From: Steinernema hermaphroditum
Lineage: Eukaryota; Nematoda; Chromadorea; Rhabditida; Steinernematidae
Reading direction: 5' to 3'
Assembly: GCA_030435675.1 (NCBI GenBank)
Contig: CM059623.1
Location: 9,698,012 to 9,762,011 of the forward strand
Length of the DNA: 64,000 bases
This document shows, piece by piece, positions 34,101 to 46,017 of this stretch. The translations under genes were made by a program, and so were the position numbers. The stretch's first letter is position 1. Each line of letters starts with the position of its first letter. The notes beneath the pieces are model-generated. The model did not search any database. It saw only the letters and a list, made by a program, of their open reading frames with translations, and had not been told where the DNA came from.

Positions 34101-35458
34101 TAGGGCGGCGCATTTCAGAGAGGATGTAAACAATATCCGACTGTCGACTGGATCTCAAGATAGACTGAACAAGAACACATCTCTTCGATATGTGCTTTTT
34201 GTGGCGCTCATTGAGTGTTCAGAAAAATGATCAGAACAACGGAAAAATGCCTGGGAAATTGGTCGCGCTTCCAAGAAAAGACAATTTCTCACATACCCTA
34301 ATAGAAGATCAAAAAAGGAAGGGACAAGTGCGAAGATCTCACCTTCTTCTAGGCGCATCAGACGACCTCAATGGAAACTATTGGGTTTGCGCACGAAAAG
34401 TTAGGTCGTCTAGACATCACTGTTTTTCACAGTATGATAACGACAGGCTGCGGAAAGAAACAATAAACAGGCAAAATACATAGGTACTGTTTGCAGACGA
34501 CAACAAGCAGAGGTTGTTTTGGATGTGATCAGAAGAAGTCCGAATAGGAAGAAGTTGCACTGATGTCCTACGCATAATACCTGCTTAAGTTTAGGTCTCT
34601 TTGAAAACAAATTGTGCCTTCTAGATAGCTTGTCAAAAGCCCTTTTATCGAAAAGAGATTTCTACCAAAATCTGGACGAGAAGAAGGATTTTGAAATCTG
34701 AAGCACCAGTACATCAATAACGAAGCACCAATATAATAAATCTGCAAGAAAAAACAGCACCACTATGTTAGCAAACAGAAAATATAAATCCTATAATTCT
34801 TTACTTTCCAATGGTTCCTACATGAAATGGATTCAGTCAATCGGTCTGTCACAAGCAACACTCCTACAGTCTCAGACAATTCCAGATGGAGCTCCAATTA
34901 CGTAAATTGGCAAACGATCTAGCAAGAGGAGGGGCGGTTCTCCAGATGTTTTTTTTTAATTTAATTAAAATTAAGATTTCTAACGCAAATAATTTTCGCG
35001 GAAACAGCCTATAGAGAGACGTCGATTCCGAAGTGACACCATGGCCTGCCAAAGATCACAGCGGGAGACGATCGACGAGCAAACGTAACGTCACCACAGC
35101 CTAAGAGCTATCTTTAAGTGTCACGTAATGAGTTGCAGCGCCGCGAATTTCCCCGAGGACCACAAGAAGACACCTAGGGAGGAGTTCCGGACGAACGCCT
35201 AATGGAATTAGGTGCAGCGAAAATCAGTGATGTTGCGGGAGATATTAGGGGAGCGGGGGAGGAGAGGGAGACGATAATGAGTTGCGTGCGTGATCGTCCT
35301 CTGTTGGAAATTTGATCTGCAATCTCCGAGGAAGCTAATGACCGGAACTGGCGCAGAGAACGTTCACGTTAAGTGGATAAGGGGATAGATTAACGCAAGG
35401 GACGCGAAAAAGCGTGACAAAACAAAGAAAAAGCAAAGTGAATACCGTAACCGTTCCC
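28109..35458. other. 7.3-kb gene-poor region
   Basis: Upstream of the neuropeptide gene. It contains only short frames without splice context, AT-rich stretches and a local duplication (separate entry, 30535-31203). The first kilobase probably holds neuropeptide control elements. No RNA gene was found. Confidence 0.4.
30535..31203 (+). repeat. two diverged tandem copies, about 0.4-kb period
   Basis: Segments at about 30535-30793 and 30920-31203 share AAATCCTAAACGT(G/A)CCT, ACTGAGGTGGAACTGTAAAT, GTTTTCTGATTGACT and GGGCGTTCCTGATCGTAC-like blocks in the same order, with indels between them. They are non-coding as far as can be seen. Confidence 0.75.
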
Positions 35459-35797
35459 CTATTTCCTCCTGTACAACGCATTGCACTTCAAGAAGACCAA
35501 AGTTAATTTTGTAGACTCCCGGGATAGAAAATAGAAAACAACAGCGATGTTTACGTGAAAGTGCTGCAAGAGGGCAAATGTGATTAAGTGCACCGTCTGG
35601 AAAATGAGATCAGCTTCGGAACAAAAGAAAACAACGAGAATGAGCGAGACGTTTTGAATCAAAAGGAAGATCGTAGCTATGTAGAGAATTGATCGAATAT
35701 TCGAATGTTTTGATCGAAACTGATCGAATGCCTCAAATGCCTTGTAACAAAAGGTATTTGAGACCAGGACAATTTGACATTTACCGTCCGAAGGCAA
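35459..35797 (-). pseudogene. possible C-terminal fragment of a serpentine receptor
   Basis: A minus-strand frame encodes a stretch with two strong membrane segments (ILYIATIFLLIQNVSLILVV and LITFALLQHFHVNIAVVFYF) separated by a short loop, ending KCNALYRRK. This pattern and composition resemble the end of nematode chemoreceptors. No upstream membrane segments could be joined, so it is either a relic or a chance hydrophobic frame. Confidence 0.25.
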
Positions 35798-38700
35798 ACG
35801 CGAAAATCAAAAATCAAACACCCCCAAGCAGGATCCGTCTGCAACAAATTGAGTTCGCGGAATACTACTCACGTATTCATGGGGAAGTCGCCTGGTCAAG
35901 TCACAACACACCCACCTTCCCACTTACTATATGACGCGGACGGGTTTCACGATGGGAATGAGAGGCGGAAAGGAGCATGAGAAACATGGGTAGGCGAAAT
36001 AAAGAACGAAACAACGAAGTCACCTTTTTATTCGTTTGTGGCAAGAGAAAAATCACTCTCCCAGCCTGGATCGATCGAATGAGAAGATATCAGATAGATC
36101 ACCCCGAATACATTGTTGAAATCAGAAGCAGAGATATCGTCAAAAAGGCCGACTCCGATGTCAAAATATGGCATTTATCAAAGTGATGAGTGAGGTCCGT
36201 ACAAAGTCGTCGGCGTTCTGCGTCACCGAGTCGTTCATTCACTTCCCTTTCTGCCATCGGCTGCGCCTGACAGCTTTACAATTTTGGGAAAATTCGTGAA
36301 TTTTGGAGTGGGAAACGTAATGAGGACGTAAACAAGGCTATCCTGGCGTCTCCCTATTTGGACAGAGATCAGATCTGTCATCTGATTAAGCGATAAAGAT
36401 GGAACGATCTCAAGACGGTCTCCTAAAAATAGCCCTTAATTAGACCGTAGATCTGAGTGCACGTCATCGCCTAGCGAACGCACCTCTTCGGAAGACTCCT
36501 CTGAGTGTTTTAATCGGGCGTTGTCTCCGTCTGCGACAAAATTAAATCACAAGGCAATCAAGACCGCCAACGCCCCTCTCAGGGGTTACGGTAGGCTGAC
36601 CCAGGGGAACCGAGGTCCTAGAAGACCCAAATATAGCCAAAATACGTGCTTATGCACAATTTAGCCAGCACCTCAAAAAAGGGAAAAAAGAAAGTGGAAA
36701 GGGATGACGTTCGGTCAGATTGGGCTTATTTGCTGGAAGGAGCAGACGAGGAGGTCCTTCATTCGTGTCCTGATATCTTGAATGGTCAGAGCCATTGATT
36801 CAAGACTAAATGAATGAGCGGACGAGAGGAGAATTAGAACCATTGATCGTTCTGAATGGAAAGGGACAGGTGTTGATCAGATAGAGTAGGGAAAGGCCTA
36901 CGATACGAAGAGAGCGTTTTGGCCTAAGGTAGCGAGTATGAGTGCTGCTTACCTCCATGAATCTCTCTACCGTGTGATCGCATCTAACAAATGGGAAAGT
37001 ATTAACGCGGAGTTGGTTCTAACAGAATATGTCGATTTTTTACATGTCACAAACTTAACAATGGGTGCCTTGAAGAGCTAATGTATCCGTGGTTAATGAC
37101 CTTTGCCCTAAACACAGTGCAGCAACACAAGCGCTGTTTTCGTCGCTGCAGGATCAATGATCGCCCCGGATCCCAGAAGGCCTAGAACACCTTAATATCT
37201 GAGAGTCTCGATCTGGAGGAGAAACAAAACTGGGGTAAAGTGTTGCCAGAAGATCATACTAACCACCAGTTTCAAATAATGAACTGCCGAGGAAACGGAC
37301 TTATTGTCAATGCTTTTTTGTCATTACGAATTTAGTCGCTATTCACAAAATCAACCAGGAAGATCTTCTAAACAAAGTTTAGCCGCCCGTCAAATAAGGT
37401 AAAAGTACAATAAGTCAAGAGTACCATGTAGTGGATTATGACTCACAAAGAGGGCTGCGTTGGTTTAATAACTTGTTTTATAACCCACTCATTCTCACTT
37501 CCCCATAACGCCCAAGTTGGACATGTACACGACTATTCACACCCATTCAAACTCGCCCCCTTCCACCAAACGCCACGTCCGCACTCCGCATATCAAATTA
37601 TTAATTTAGCGTCATCATGCAACATCCACTCATAGAGAGAGAGTGGGTCACTAGGGTGATTCCGGGAAGATTCACGTGCACCCTACCACTCGGAGTTGGG
37701 CGAAGTGGACGCGAATTTATATGTTTCGGGTGGGTCCTTTTCGGAGAACTCCTGAAGCGGCAAACTTTGTTTCTTGTTTCCGGATGGGACCACAACATTA
37801 GAATCGGATCGAGGCTGTAAGGGAAATGGCAGCGCGTGAAATCGGTTTAAAGGACTTCATCGGATGATCTCTGAGTCCGTCAGTCGTTCGATGTTTGGCT
37901 AGCCAAGAAGAATCTAAATAATTTTTCGAGGATCCTAACACGAATGTTTGTCCACAGAGAAAATCCCAGATAACCAGAAAGAAACTTCTGAAGGCGCCCA
38001 TCAGGTGTCACACTAAGAGAAGAACTGTGCAAAGTGTCGTTTTTTTTTAAATCTGAGTTAATTTCAAGATTTACTGGAAACTTGATCAAAACACACCACG
38101 CGCACTTAACCTATAAAGGGTCTCTCCTGAGAAGGCACAAAGTAGCGAAAACATGCTTTGGAGTAGACTCTTATCTAATTTTCTGCGTAGGTGCGAGATC
38201 TTGTTTGTTGCCATTCTCGGCCTTCGAAATTCTCAGGGTCTTTCCGGTTGGCATCTAAACGCTGGGCAGAAGCTGGGGCCGACTCGTGGCGACGGTCACT
38301 GCATTCATTTCCAAACAATCATTGGCACTATGCAACAATGGTGAACTTAATGTTTCTTGGCATAAGGTGTTCTACGTCGTGTCAGAACAACGAATTATTT
38401 CCAATTGTTTCCGGATGCGACCACAACATTGGGATTGGATGATGAGGGGAAATGGCCACTTGGGAAATCGGTTTAAAGGACTTCGTCGGCATGAATCTCC
38501 TGATCTTCTTCTTTGCTCCACAGCTTTCATCAACTAGATGTTTCCAGTCGAAACCTTGGTAACCCGAATGAGTTTATCTCTTGAATAAATGAAGCTTCTT
38601 GGCCAAGAGGTTGGCACTACGGTTGGAACTACTGAATGTTCCAGGCCTTCTGGGAGTCGGTTGCTATCGTTGCACCAACGGCAAAGAACGACCGATCACT

Positions 38701-41473
38701 CAACGAGGTGGCGAGTGGACGATCCGACCGATCGCCACTCAAATGAAAGACCTTGGTTACCCGAAAAGCCTCGCTATTTTTTCAACTCATTTCCCAGTAT
38801 TAAAAAAGGTAGAGTGATTAAAAAATAAACGGCTACAAAAACAGTGATATGAAACAAACACGCTCTCTTAAAACATAATAAATGCTATGAAATATCAAAG
38901 CTCAGAACTCGAGTTCAATTCAAACGAGTCTGAATCCATACTCGTTTTTGGGTTTGAAAAAACGAGTACCAGCCAGTCTCATTCCAGAAAAAGAGTCAAG
39001 CTTCGAAACGAATGCCGACTCGTTGGTCCGGGTTAGACAAAGGATCACTGGCCGTGAGATGTGAGGCCGTATGATCAAGCCAAACAAAAGGTGAACCATA
39101 TCACAAAATTAAAGAAATCCTTCTACTTGCAGATACATTCCACATAAATTATCCCAGCACGTGTGTTTGGAACTGGATGCTGGAAGGGGCTGGAATGGAT
39201 CGGGTCGGAAGTAAAACATTCGAGAATCAAGCATCAGTGCGAATTCCCATAAAATCGAAATGAAACCGCAGTGTTTACATAAAAAAACCACAAAAACACT
39301 TCACGCGCAGAAGCTTCTTAATACAATGCAGCCCCGTCTATCAACATCGTAAGCCCACCTAACAACCCGGAGGCCCTTGACAACATCAAAGAGTCTCCAA
39401 GAATCCTGCTATAAAGCGGAATTCTAATTCAATAAAACAAACGGAGCCGGAAGCGGCTTATTGGAAATGACGAGCATAGGCCTAGGTTACGAGATTTGGG
39501 CCAGTGGATGAGAGCTAAGACGGTGGAATTAGATTTTGCGCCCGTGATGGGTGGGCGCGAGCGGTCGGCGGTGGAAAAGGCAATTATTTGAAGAAGACGG
39601 GGCGATGGGATTACCGTTTAGCGATGCAGAACCGAACGACGAACGTGTAATTCGATTCGAAATTGTAATCGAAGAAAGAACGCCGGTGTATGAAGTGAGA
39701 GTTGCGGAGGTGGATCGGGGACTCGGGGAATTGGCCATGGACTCCGATGGCTTCCGTGTTGCGAAATTGAGAAATAATTGTTTTGGTCACTCATCTGGCT
39801 AAATCTGGGCTTCTTTGATGGCGTTTGGACCAGGTGGAGGGTTTTAACTAGGCATTGTATTTTTGCCTGTGGGTCTTAACGAGATACTCTAAAAGCCCAT
39901 CAACATCCAATCTCCCGTAGTCAAAAACGGAATTAGGACTACCTGCAAATGCAGCGCAGGACGGGCCGTAAATCACGTAACATAGAGAGTCCTGCAAAAC
40001 CCTTTACAAAAACACAAAAAGCCCAGAATCCGAAGATCAGAATACCCCTAACATGACTCTGGTCCATACGATCTTTAATTTTTTTTATTTAAAACTTTAA
40101 TTCTCGAAGTGCACAGTCAACTGCTGCTGAAGTATTTGAGTGCTGGCCAGAACCTGTCAGTTCAATACGGTTTAGATAATCCGACTTATGAGAATCCGAG
40201 GGCTAGAAGTAGGTAACTCGTATCCAAATCGTATCGTGATCAAAACAACAAGTCTTCAACTCTAACCACCGTCTAACTCTAACTCTAACAATCTAACCAC
40301 TCTAATCCGAATCAACGACATTATGACGAACAAACCGTATAAGCAAAGGAGGGTGTCACACCGTAGTCACTGACCTTCTTTTGACTTCGATGAAGAGCAT
40401 GCCAGCAGAGTGGATCCCCTGGTCGTCGAAACGATGGAGCGAGACGACCAAGGAATAAAGAAAAAAAGAATACCGGCGACTGTCGACGCGGAGTTTAGGG
40501 TTTCAGCGAGACTTTGGCTTCTCGTTGAGTCAGACGGCAGTGACAGTCATCTTGGCGAGACGGTGGAACCACGACTCTCTGGTGTTTCAGGACCGACTGA
40601 TCGCCACCGATACATCTTTTTTAAGCTGGAAAATGTACTCAAATGTCTGAACAATCTTGCCCAAAAAAACAAACTTTCTCAAATTGAAGGGAACATTTCA
40701 GAGTTCTTAGTTTCGAGCATTTCACCGTCGTTTTGCAATAGATAACTGAGAACAAAAGACATACCGTATGCCCGAACACTTCGAAAATAGTAGCCTTCCC
40801 GCTGTCGGTCTTCTTAGAACGAATGACAGAAAACATAAAAACACTCCGAATCTAAATTCTTTTCATAATAAGTCTGCATGTAATTACTCTGCGGCACGCA
40901 ATTCTTGATACCTTAAAAACAAAGTGGAGATAACATAGACATGTACCAAGAAATCTAATTTGGTGTGTTTTCAAAGCGCTGTTTTTCTCAAAAACATTTC
41001 TGTGAGTAACACTTCAATTATCTCAAAGTTCATTGGTGGGCACAGAACTAGGCAGTTTCTCGACTCGGTAAGGAGCCCCGAGAATCTCCAAATGTTCCTA
41101 AATGTGCTGACATTCTCTGTTTGAGCAAAAAAAAATGTATTCAACTGGACAAAAAAGGCGAAAGGAAAGTGCAACTCTTCAGAAAATCGGACAAAAAAAG
41201 GCGATTCTATAGAGATGAAATTGAGCCACAAAGAGCAGAGATTCACGAGGCTGGCCGCTTCGATTCGGTTTAAGATTTACGACGACAGCTCACGACACTA
41301 CGGGATTCGAGGAATGTTCGCAGAAGAACGAAAACAAGAGAATATGGCGCATGTATTGAGCAGCCCAAATCCAGCGTTTTTAACCGCACTATTTTGCTTC
41401 ACAATATCAGGAGGTCTTGAGGTCTGAAGCCTTCAACCGTATCCTTTTGATCCACAGTATCATGTATTTACAT
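35798..41473. other. 5.7-kb gene-poor region
   Basis: No gene I can support. Blocks at about 37775-37875 and 38406-38500 share TGTTTCCGGATG, GACCACAACATT and GAAATCGGTTTAAAGGACTT, a diverged local duplication. Plus-strand frames at 39551-39802 and 40410-40745 lack domains and splice sites. Confidence 0.4.
37775..38500 (+). repeat. diverged duplication, two copies about 630 nt apart
   Basis: Copies at 37775-37875 and 38406-38500 match over about 95 nt with scattered mismatches and a few indels; the sequence between them is not clearly repeated. Confidence 0.65.
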
Positions 41474-41927
41474 TCAGTCAGAAAAAATGTCGTCTTCGAT
41501 TATCTGCGGACTAGCTTCGAGTATTTGGATCGTCTGTGAAGAGCACCGACATCGGCTGATCTCTTTGAGATTCCCGAACTTCAAAGATCGAACAGTCGTC
41601 ATTACTTGATTGTTCACCTCTACCTAAAATCGCTCGTCATTGTGGGTTCTGGATCGTGCCACTCACTGAAAGACAGAATCCACTGAAGGCCTTGAACTTG
41701 ATCGAAATTTCGCGCGTCATATCGATTGATCTTCCCAGGGAAACCGTCCAAAGAATCGTCTTATCGGGTAGGAAGACCACGAGAGACTCATCGATGACAT
41801 CCAACTTTACGGTAAAGTAAGTGTCGCCAAATTCGTCGGAAAAGGAGAAAAGCATCTCAGATCCTCTCGGGATGAATCGAAGAAACAATTCTTCGAATCC
41901 CGCAGATCGTCCAAGCTTAAACATCAT
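41474..41927 (-). CDS. small beta-rich protein, possibly a divergent galectin-like fold
   Basis: Two exons join cleanly. The first (ATG 41927, just after an ATTCAG acceptor-like site) encodes MMFKLGRSAGFEELFLRF...FTVKLDVIDESLVVFLPDKT...DMTREISIKFKAFSGFCLS. A 44-nt GTGAGT...TTTTAG intron follows, and the second exon continues VEVNNQVMTTVRSLKFGN to TGA at 41474. The product is about 139 residues, galectin-sized. The block FTVKLDVIDESLVVF and DMTREISI aligns loosely with FTLEFVAEDTSVSVY and DIREVEIE of the galectin at 44.7-45.2 kb. The sugar-binding residues (HxNxR, WxxExR) are absent, so sugar binding is not expected even if the fold is shared. The relation is tentative. Confidence 0.45.
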
Positions 41928-43220
41928 ATCTGAATCTGATATTTGGATACACTTGTTTTTTCACCTTTCTGACGATCTCATAGCACCGAATTCGCATTGG
42001 ACTCCTCATCGCCTTCCTCCTCATAGCCAACAACTTTTTCCGGAACAGCGCGCTCGCGGTCGTCATGGCGGCCACCCTCCCAGCCGAGGTCAAGCAGGGA
42101 CATTGACGTCCGACCACAAGGAAGCTCTGGTCAAGGGTCCCTTATCAGCTGGTAATGTTAGTTTTGCGCACGAGGGAGAGCGGACGTGGGCACAGTGACC
42201 TGCAGGGTCACGCATAAGCTGACAAAAATCAACTTCGACGGACAAGTTCTGGCATCGATCAGCGATGTATCGCGGCCGCATAGGGCGGCAACAATCGGAA
42301 CAGCTGAACGAACTAACTCTGTCTGTGATTTTCGATGCAGGTCAGGGATAATGACGTCCGACCACGAGAAAGCCCCATTTCTCTCGTCTGATTCTTGAAA
42401 TATGCCAACGGAGACCATTCACAAAAATCGAGGGGCAACTGCCTTTTGTTCTTCTCCTTGCTTGTCTTCGAAGAACGTGACTTTTTTACATGACTTCTGC
42501 AGATTTTCTCTTTTTTATTCGCGTTCACCATCTCTTTTTTCCCCTTAGTGTTTTTTGATATTTCTGAAATCTCAGATTGTAGCGTGAAAATATGGTCTTT
42601 TTGCGTATCCGTGGCCTTTCCGTGGCGAAGACTTCGCAGCAGCCGATCTGAATCCCCTCGATTACCTCGGGAGAAAAGGCCTGCCGAAAGCGACAAGAAA
42701 GTGTTGACTCTCTCAAACGTACTTTGCAGAAGGCTTGGGAAGAAATATATGGAAATTTCAACAGCTTCGAAATCTCAGGAATTCGCATTCCCTTCAACTG
42801 GTACGCGACGATGACGGAGTGGCCCTCTTCGGATACAATTTTTTCTGAGTAGCAGCAAGCGAATATCAGCGGTTTTCAGCAGTTCTGGGTCAGAAGAACA
42901 TGAAGAATACGAATAAGGCACTTACGAAAAGCGAAAATGCTAAAATCGGCAAAAAACGTCGCATAATTGGTTGACTTACAGTATTTTCCAGCCACTCTGT
43001 AAATGTTGATTGGAATGTTGCGCTCTTTCAAATTATATATAAAATGGGTTGTTTCGTGCGTTTTGCGAAAAGTTCTGGTTCGAGTGGTTTTACCTCTAAC
43101 AGCATTTTCTACTTACTCTGTACTTTGACGAATTGGTTATTAATAGCCAAAGTGTAATATAAGTCATTGGCTAAAAAGGACTCCAGCCCTCTTTCTTTAA
43201 AAATCGCTGACACCCATTCT
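41928..43220. other. intergenic region
   Basis: No gene seen. A short motif (AATGACGTCCGACCAC-like) is repeated at about 42101 and 42350. Confidence 0.35.
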
Positions 43221-43320
43221 GAGGCCTCCGATGATCCTCTAAACGTTGGGAACGAAGGCTGAGGTTTCAGAAAGTGGCTGAGGACCCCTGGAAAACAACA
43301 GCTCTGAGGTTCTCTTTGTA
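43221..43320 (-). pseudogene. degraded duplicate of part of the F-box gene
   Basis: Bases 43221-43320 (GCCTCCGATG, GAACGAAGGCTGAGG, CAGAAAGTGGCTGAGGAC) resemble 43799-43880 of the intact neighbour (GCCTCCGATG, GAGCGAAGGTCGAGG, CAGAAAGTGGTCGAGGAC), with indels. It has no intact frame. Confidence 0.6.
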
Positions 43321-43483
43321 CTCATTGGAGAAAAACTATACGATTGCTATCGTCGTTTGACGCACTCAACGACTTCTCTGTTTTGTAAACGTTTTAACAA
43401 GATCTCAATTTAGCAAAATAATGCACATACACATTTAGATGGTATTAAGAAGAATCTTTCATCTTTCAACTTCTTAATAATTC

Positions 43484-44528
43484 TTATCCCCAGCTTCCAA
43501 GGGTACCATCCTCATTGTATATAAAGTCGTCATCGTTGTCAATGTTTCGGAGAATAAAGGTTGAATACTCGCTCCACTCCGTCGTGTCGCTGTCCATCCC
43601 TGATGTCAAACAGATTTCGATCATCTGTAGATTATCGGCTTTGTAATCGTAATCGTAGTCCTCTTCTGCTCCGCACACCTCGACGAACCTCATAGAATTG
43701 GTTAGATTCTCCTTGGCCCAACTATTGTATCCGTCGGTAACATCAAATTCACGTAGTCTATTGTCCGTGTAGACCCAGTCGATGCCGAGGGGTCTGGAGC
43801 CTCCGATGCTGAAGGCGATTCTCTGCATGTGTGGAGCGAAGGTCGAGGTTGTCAGAAAGTGGTCGAGGACCTCCTTGAACGCCTCGTCACGATGATTCTC
43901 TTCGTTATTGTTGCGGAAATGCACGAAAACGGCCTCGAGAATGTCGGACCGTTTGGCAAACTGAACTACTTCACGTTTGATAGATGCCTCATCAGCGAAC
44001 CGACACCGAACAAGAGACAGGCTTCTCAGTTTTGGAGCCTTCGTGATCTTCTTCAGTAGGTCCTCAACTTCTTTGTCAAAGGTGCATTCTTTGAAAATGA
44101 GCGTTGCGAACTTCCGACGAGAAACGATTTCGAGAATCTCGATTTGATCCGCCTTATCCAAAGCATCTAGCTTTAGGATCTGCAGCTTTCCGTAAGACAT
44201 CTTGAGGACCTTCTTTAAAAAAAAGAAGATTCTTGTTCAGTCCGAAGTCGATCTTCACGTTATTGAGTTTAAGATTGTCGAAAGAAGCAAATCTTGCCAG
44301 CTGCTTAATGCTGTGCTCCACGGTGTCGAGGCCGTTCAGTGTGTACACCTTGAGTACGTAGCCGTTGGACTCATTAAAAGACGATGTGAAGAAGTGTCCA
44401 GAGCCAAGAACAACCCGCCATGATCCTGAAATTTGCGAGATTTTAGAGAGATCCTTGAATTTCGAAGGGCCGATTCTGAGGACATCGGCAATCACGTCAT
44501 GCGGGAGAGCGGCGAACGTTTCCGTCAT
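43484..44528 (-). CDS. F-box protein with a nematode-type C-terminal domain
   Basis: Probably a substrate-recruiting subunit of an SCF ubiquitin ligase. It starts at ATG 44528 with an F-box-like motif (LPHDVIADVLRIGPSKFKDL, then LSKISQISGSWR), which is weak but in the expected N-terminal position. An intron at 44213-44258 (GTGAAG...TTTAAAG, 46 nt) joins LKLNN to KVLKMSYGKLQILKLDAL. Without it, a run of eight T seems to break the frame. The rest, of about 230 residues, has strands and helices such as ATLIFKECTF, KLRSLSLVRCRF and SMRFVEVCGA, similar in style to the leucine-rich/FTH-like tails of nematode F-box proteins, and ends with an acidic tail and GTLGSWG (stop at 43484). The target is unknown. 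Such genes duplicate often, and a relic lies just downstream. Confidence 0.75.
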
Positions 44529-44692
44529 GGTGCAGGTCGGATTCAATGCGACTACGTGAAATGGCTCATATAAATAGGATCAGAGAGATGCGTGAATTGT
44601 GGTGTCCATCCGTGGAAGACATCGAAATGTGTCATTTACTTAAGCTCATATCAAAACTGGTAGAAAATAAAATTACAATTCCCCAAAGCGGT

Positions 44693-45202
44693 TTAGATCT
44701 GGGTGACGTGGACGGAGTGGATGTCGATGTCGCCCTCAATTTCGACCTCCCTGATGTCGAAGCAGGAGTCGCGAAGCTCGAAGCTGACGAAGAAGATGCC
44801 ATTGTGGTAGACGGAAACGGAGGTGTCCTCGGCGACGAACTCCAGGGTGAACACCTTGTCGTGGTGGAAGGGAAACTCGGTCTCGAAGCGCTCCTCGCGC
44901 TGCCAGGTGCCGTTCTTGGTACTGTTGCGGACGACGCAGTGCTCGTCGAAGCGCGGGTTGAAGTGGAAGACGATGTCGTCGTTGGAGCGGAGGTTCACGG
45001 CGAAACGCTTCGCGTGGCCGTGGATGGGGATGCCGACGAAGCGGATACGCTGGGGGAACAAGAAGCCGCTCACACTGGAACGGAAGGGGGCGCGCTGGAA
45101 GAGGGAGCTTTAGAGGAGCCTCGGATAGGTCAGTCTTACCACATTGAAGTACTCCTGGGCGAAGGTGATGCCGCCGGGTCCAGCTCCTTGTCCGATAGGC
45201 AT
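44693..45202 (-). CDS. galectin, single carbohydrate-recognition domain
   Basis: A beta-galactoside-binding lectin, normally cytosolic or secreted by a non-classical route. Exon 1 (45139-45202) encodes MPIGQGAGPGGITFAQEYFN, a 44-nt intron follows (donor GTAAGAC, acceptor CTTCCAG), and exon 2 (44693-45094) encodes the domain. Binding motifs are HFNPRF, VVRNS and WQREERF (the galectin H-x-N-x-R ... V-x-N-like ... W-x-x-E-x-R set, with RNS in place of the usual VxN), then KVFTLEFVAEDTSVSVYHNG and the final strands DIREVEIEGDIDIHSVHV. There is no signal peptide, as usual. The length of about 154 residues fits a one-domain galectin (lec family); which lec gene cannot be assigned. Confidence 0.9.
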
Positions 45203-45440
45203 GTCGACACGAAATGAAGAGTTCTGCTGCCGGTCGACGGTCGTCTTCCCTTAAATTCTTCTCTTATCGGAGGGGAATACGTGGGCACACCGACAGAAAT
45301 GAAAGTCCACTCGGGGTTATCAACAAGAGTCACCAAATTCCGATCAGAAGGGCAAGTTTTTGCTATTTCTGGAGGGAGACGCCCCTGCCAGGAGCTTCGA
45401 GAAAAGCAGCATAGTGCTATTTTTCCCACCAGATCTAAGT
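45203..45440. other. galectin 5' region
   Basis: Upstream sequence of the galectin with an open minus-strand frame of doubtful meaning that runs into the galectin first exon in another phase. It could be a 5' UTR or an alternative exon. Confidence 0.3.
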
Positions 45441-45707
45441 TTAAACGTGCATACAAGTGGGTTGCCTTCTTATCAATAGACCACTCCATGCAGAGTCAGT
45501 AAACTCTTCCACAAACAAGATTATCAGGGAGCCGTCGCAAATGAATTCAAAAACCGACTTTTCGGTTTCTTTTCGACAAAGTCCACGGCTCACGTTGAGC
45601 AAACGATGTGTCATAATCCGATTGCTTTGTGAATCCAACGTTAAGATTGGTTCTTTAAATGCAACGCCCAATTTGAAGTGAGAGCAGCTGTTTGCTAACA
45701 GCATCAT
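45441..45707 (-). pseudogene. possible galectin-like relic
   Basis: A minus-strand frame starts MMLLANSCSHFKLGVAF directly after a TTTCAG acceptor and includes SVFEFICDGSLIILFVEEFT, loosely like the SVSVYHNGIFFVSFEL strand region of the galectin. Binding residues are missing and the downstream continuation is uncertain. It is offered only as a possible relic. Confidence 0.25.
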
Positions 45708-45964
45708 CTGAAATGAATCACTGGAGATAACGAGAAAGCCCTCTCCCAAGATGGTTTAGAAAAACGCCGACCTAAATCATCAGATCACACCATGTATAAA
45801 ACTCGGTTCAATCTTTGAAAACAGAGATCGGTGTACTCTGACAGTGATCGCTACTGGAGTAACATAGAGAGCGCTGAATGTTGTGTTTTAATAGTGAATC
45901 GAGTTAGGTGGTTGCTTTTTCATCTTTCATTTTTCATCATCTTTCCATCCCAAAATGAGAAGGC

Positions 45965-46017
45965 GGTTCCACCTGAACGGAAGAGGGCGCGCTGGAAGAG
46001 GAGCCTCGGAAAGGTCA
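45965..46017 (-). pseudogene. fragment of the galectin intron and exon 2 start
   Basis: On the minus strand, CCGAGGCTCCTCTTCCAG followed by CGCGCCCTCTTCCGTTCAGG matches the galectin's intron end and exon 2 start (CTCTTCCAG|CGCGCCCCCTTCCGTTCCAG) with a short deletion. It is a duplicated, non-functional fragment. Confidence 0.7.

Noticed and set aside
38901..38935. tRNA-like TTCAATTC near 38916
   Set aside because: No acceptor, D arm or anticodon arm can be drawn around it.
44213..44258. Frameshift at a run of eight T in the F-box gene
   Set aside because: A 46-nt GT...AAAG intron covering the run joins the two frames cleanly, so no mutation is needed.
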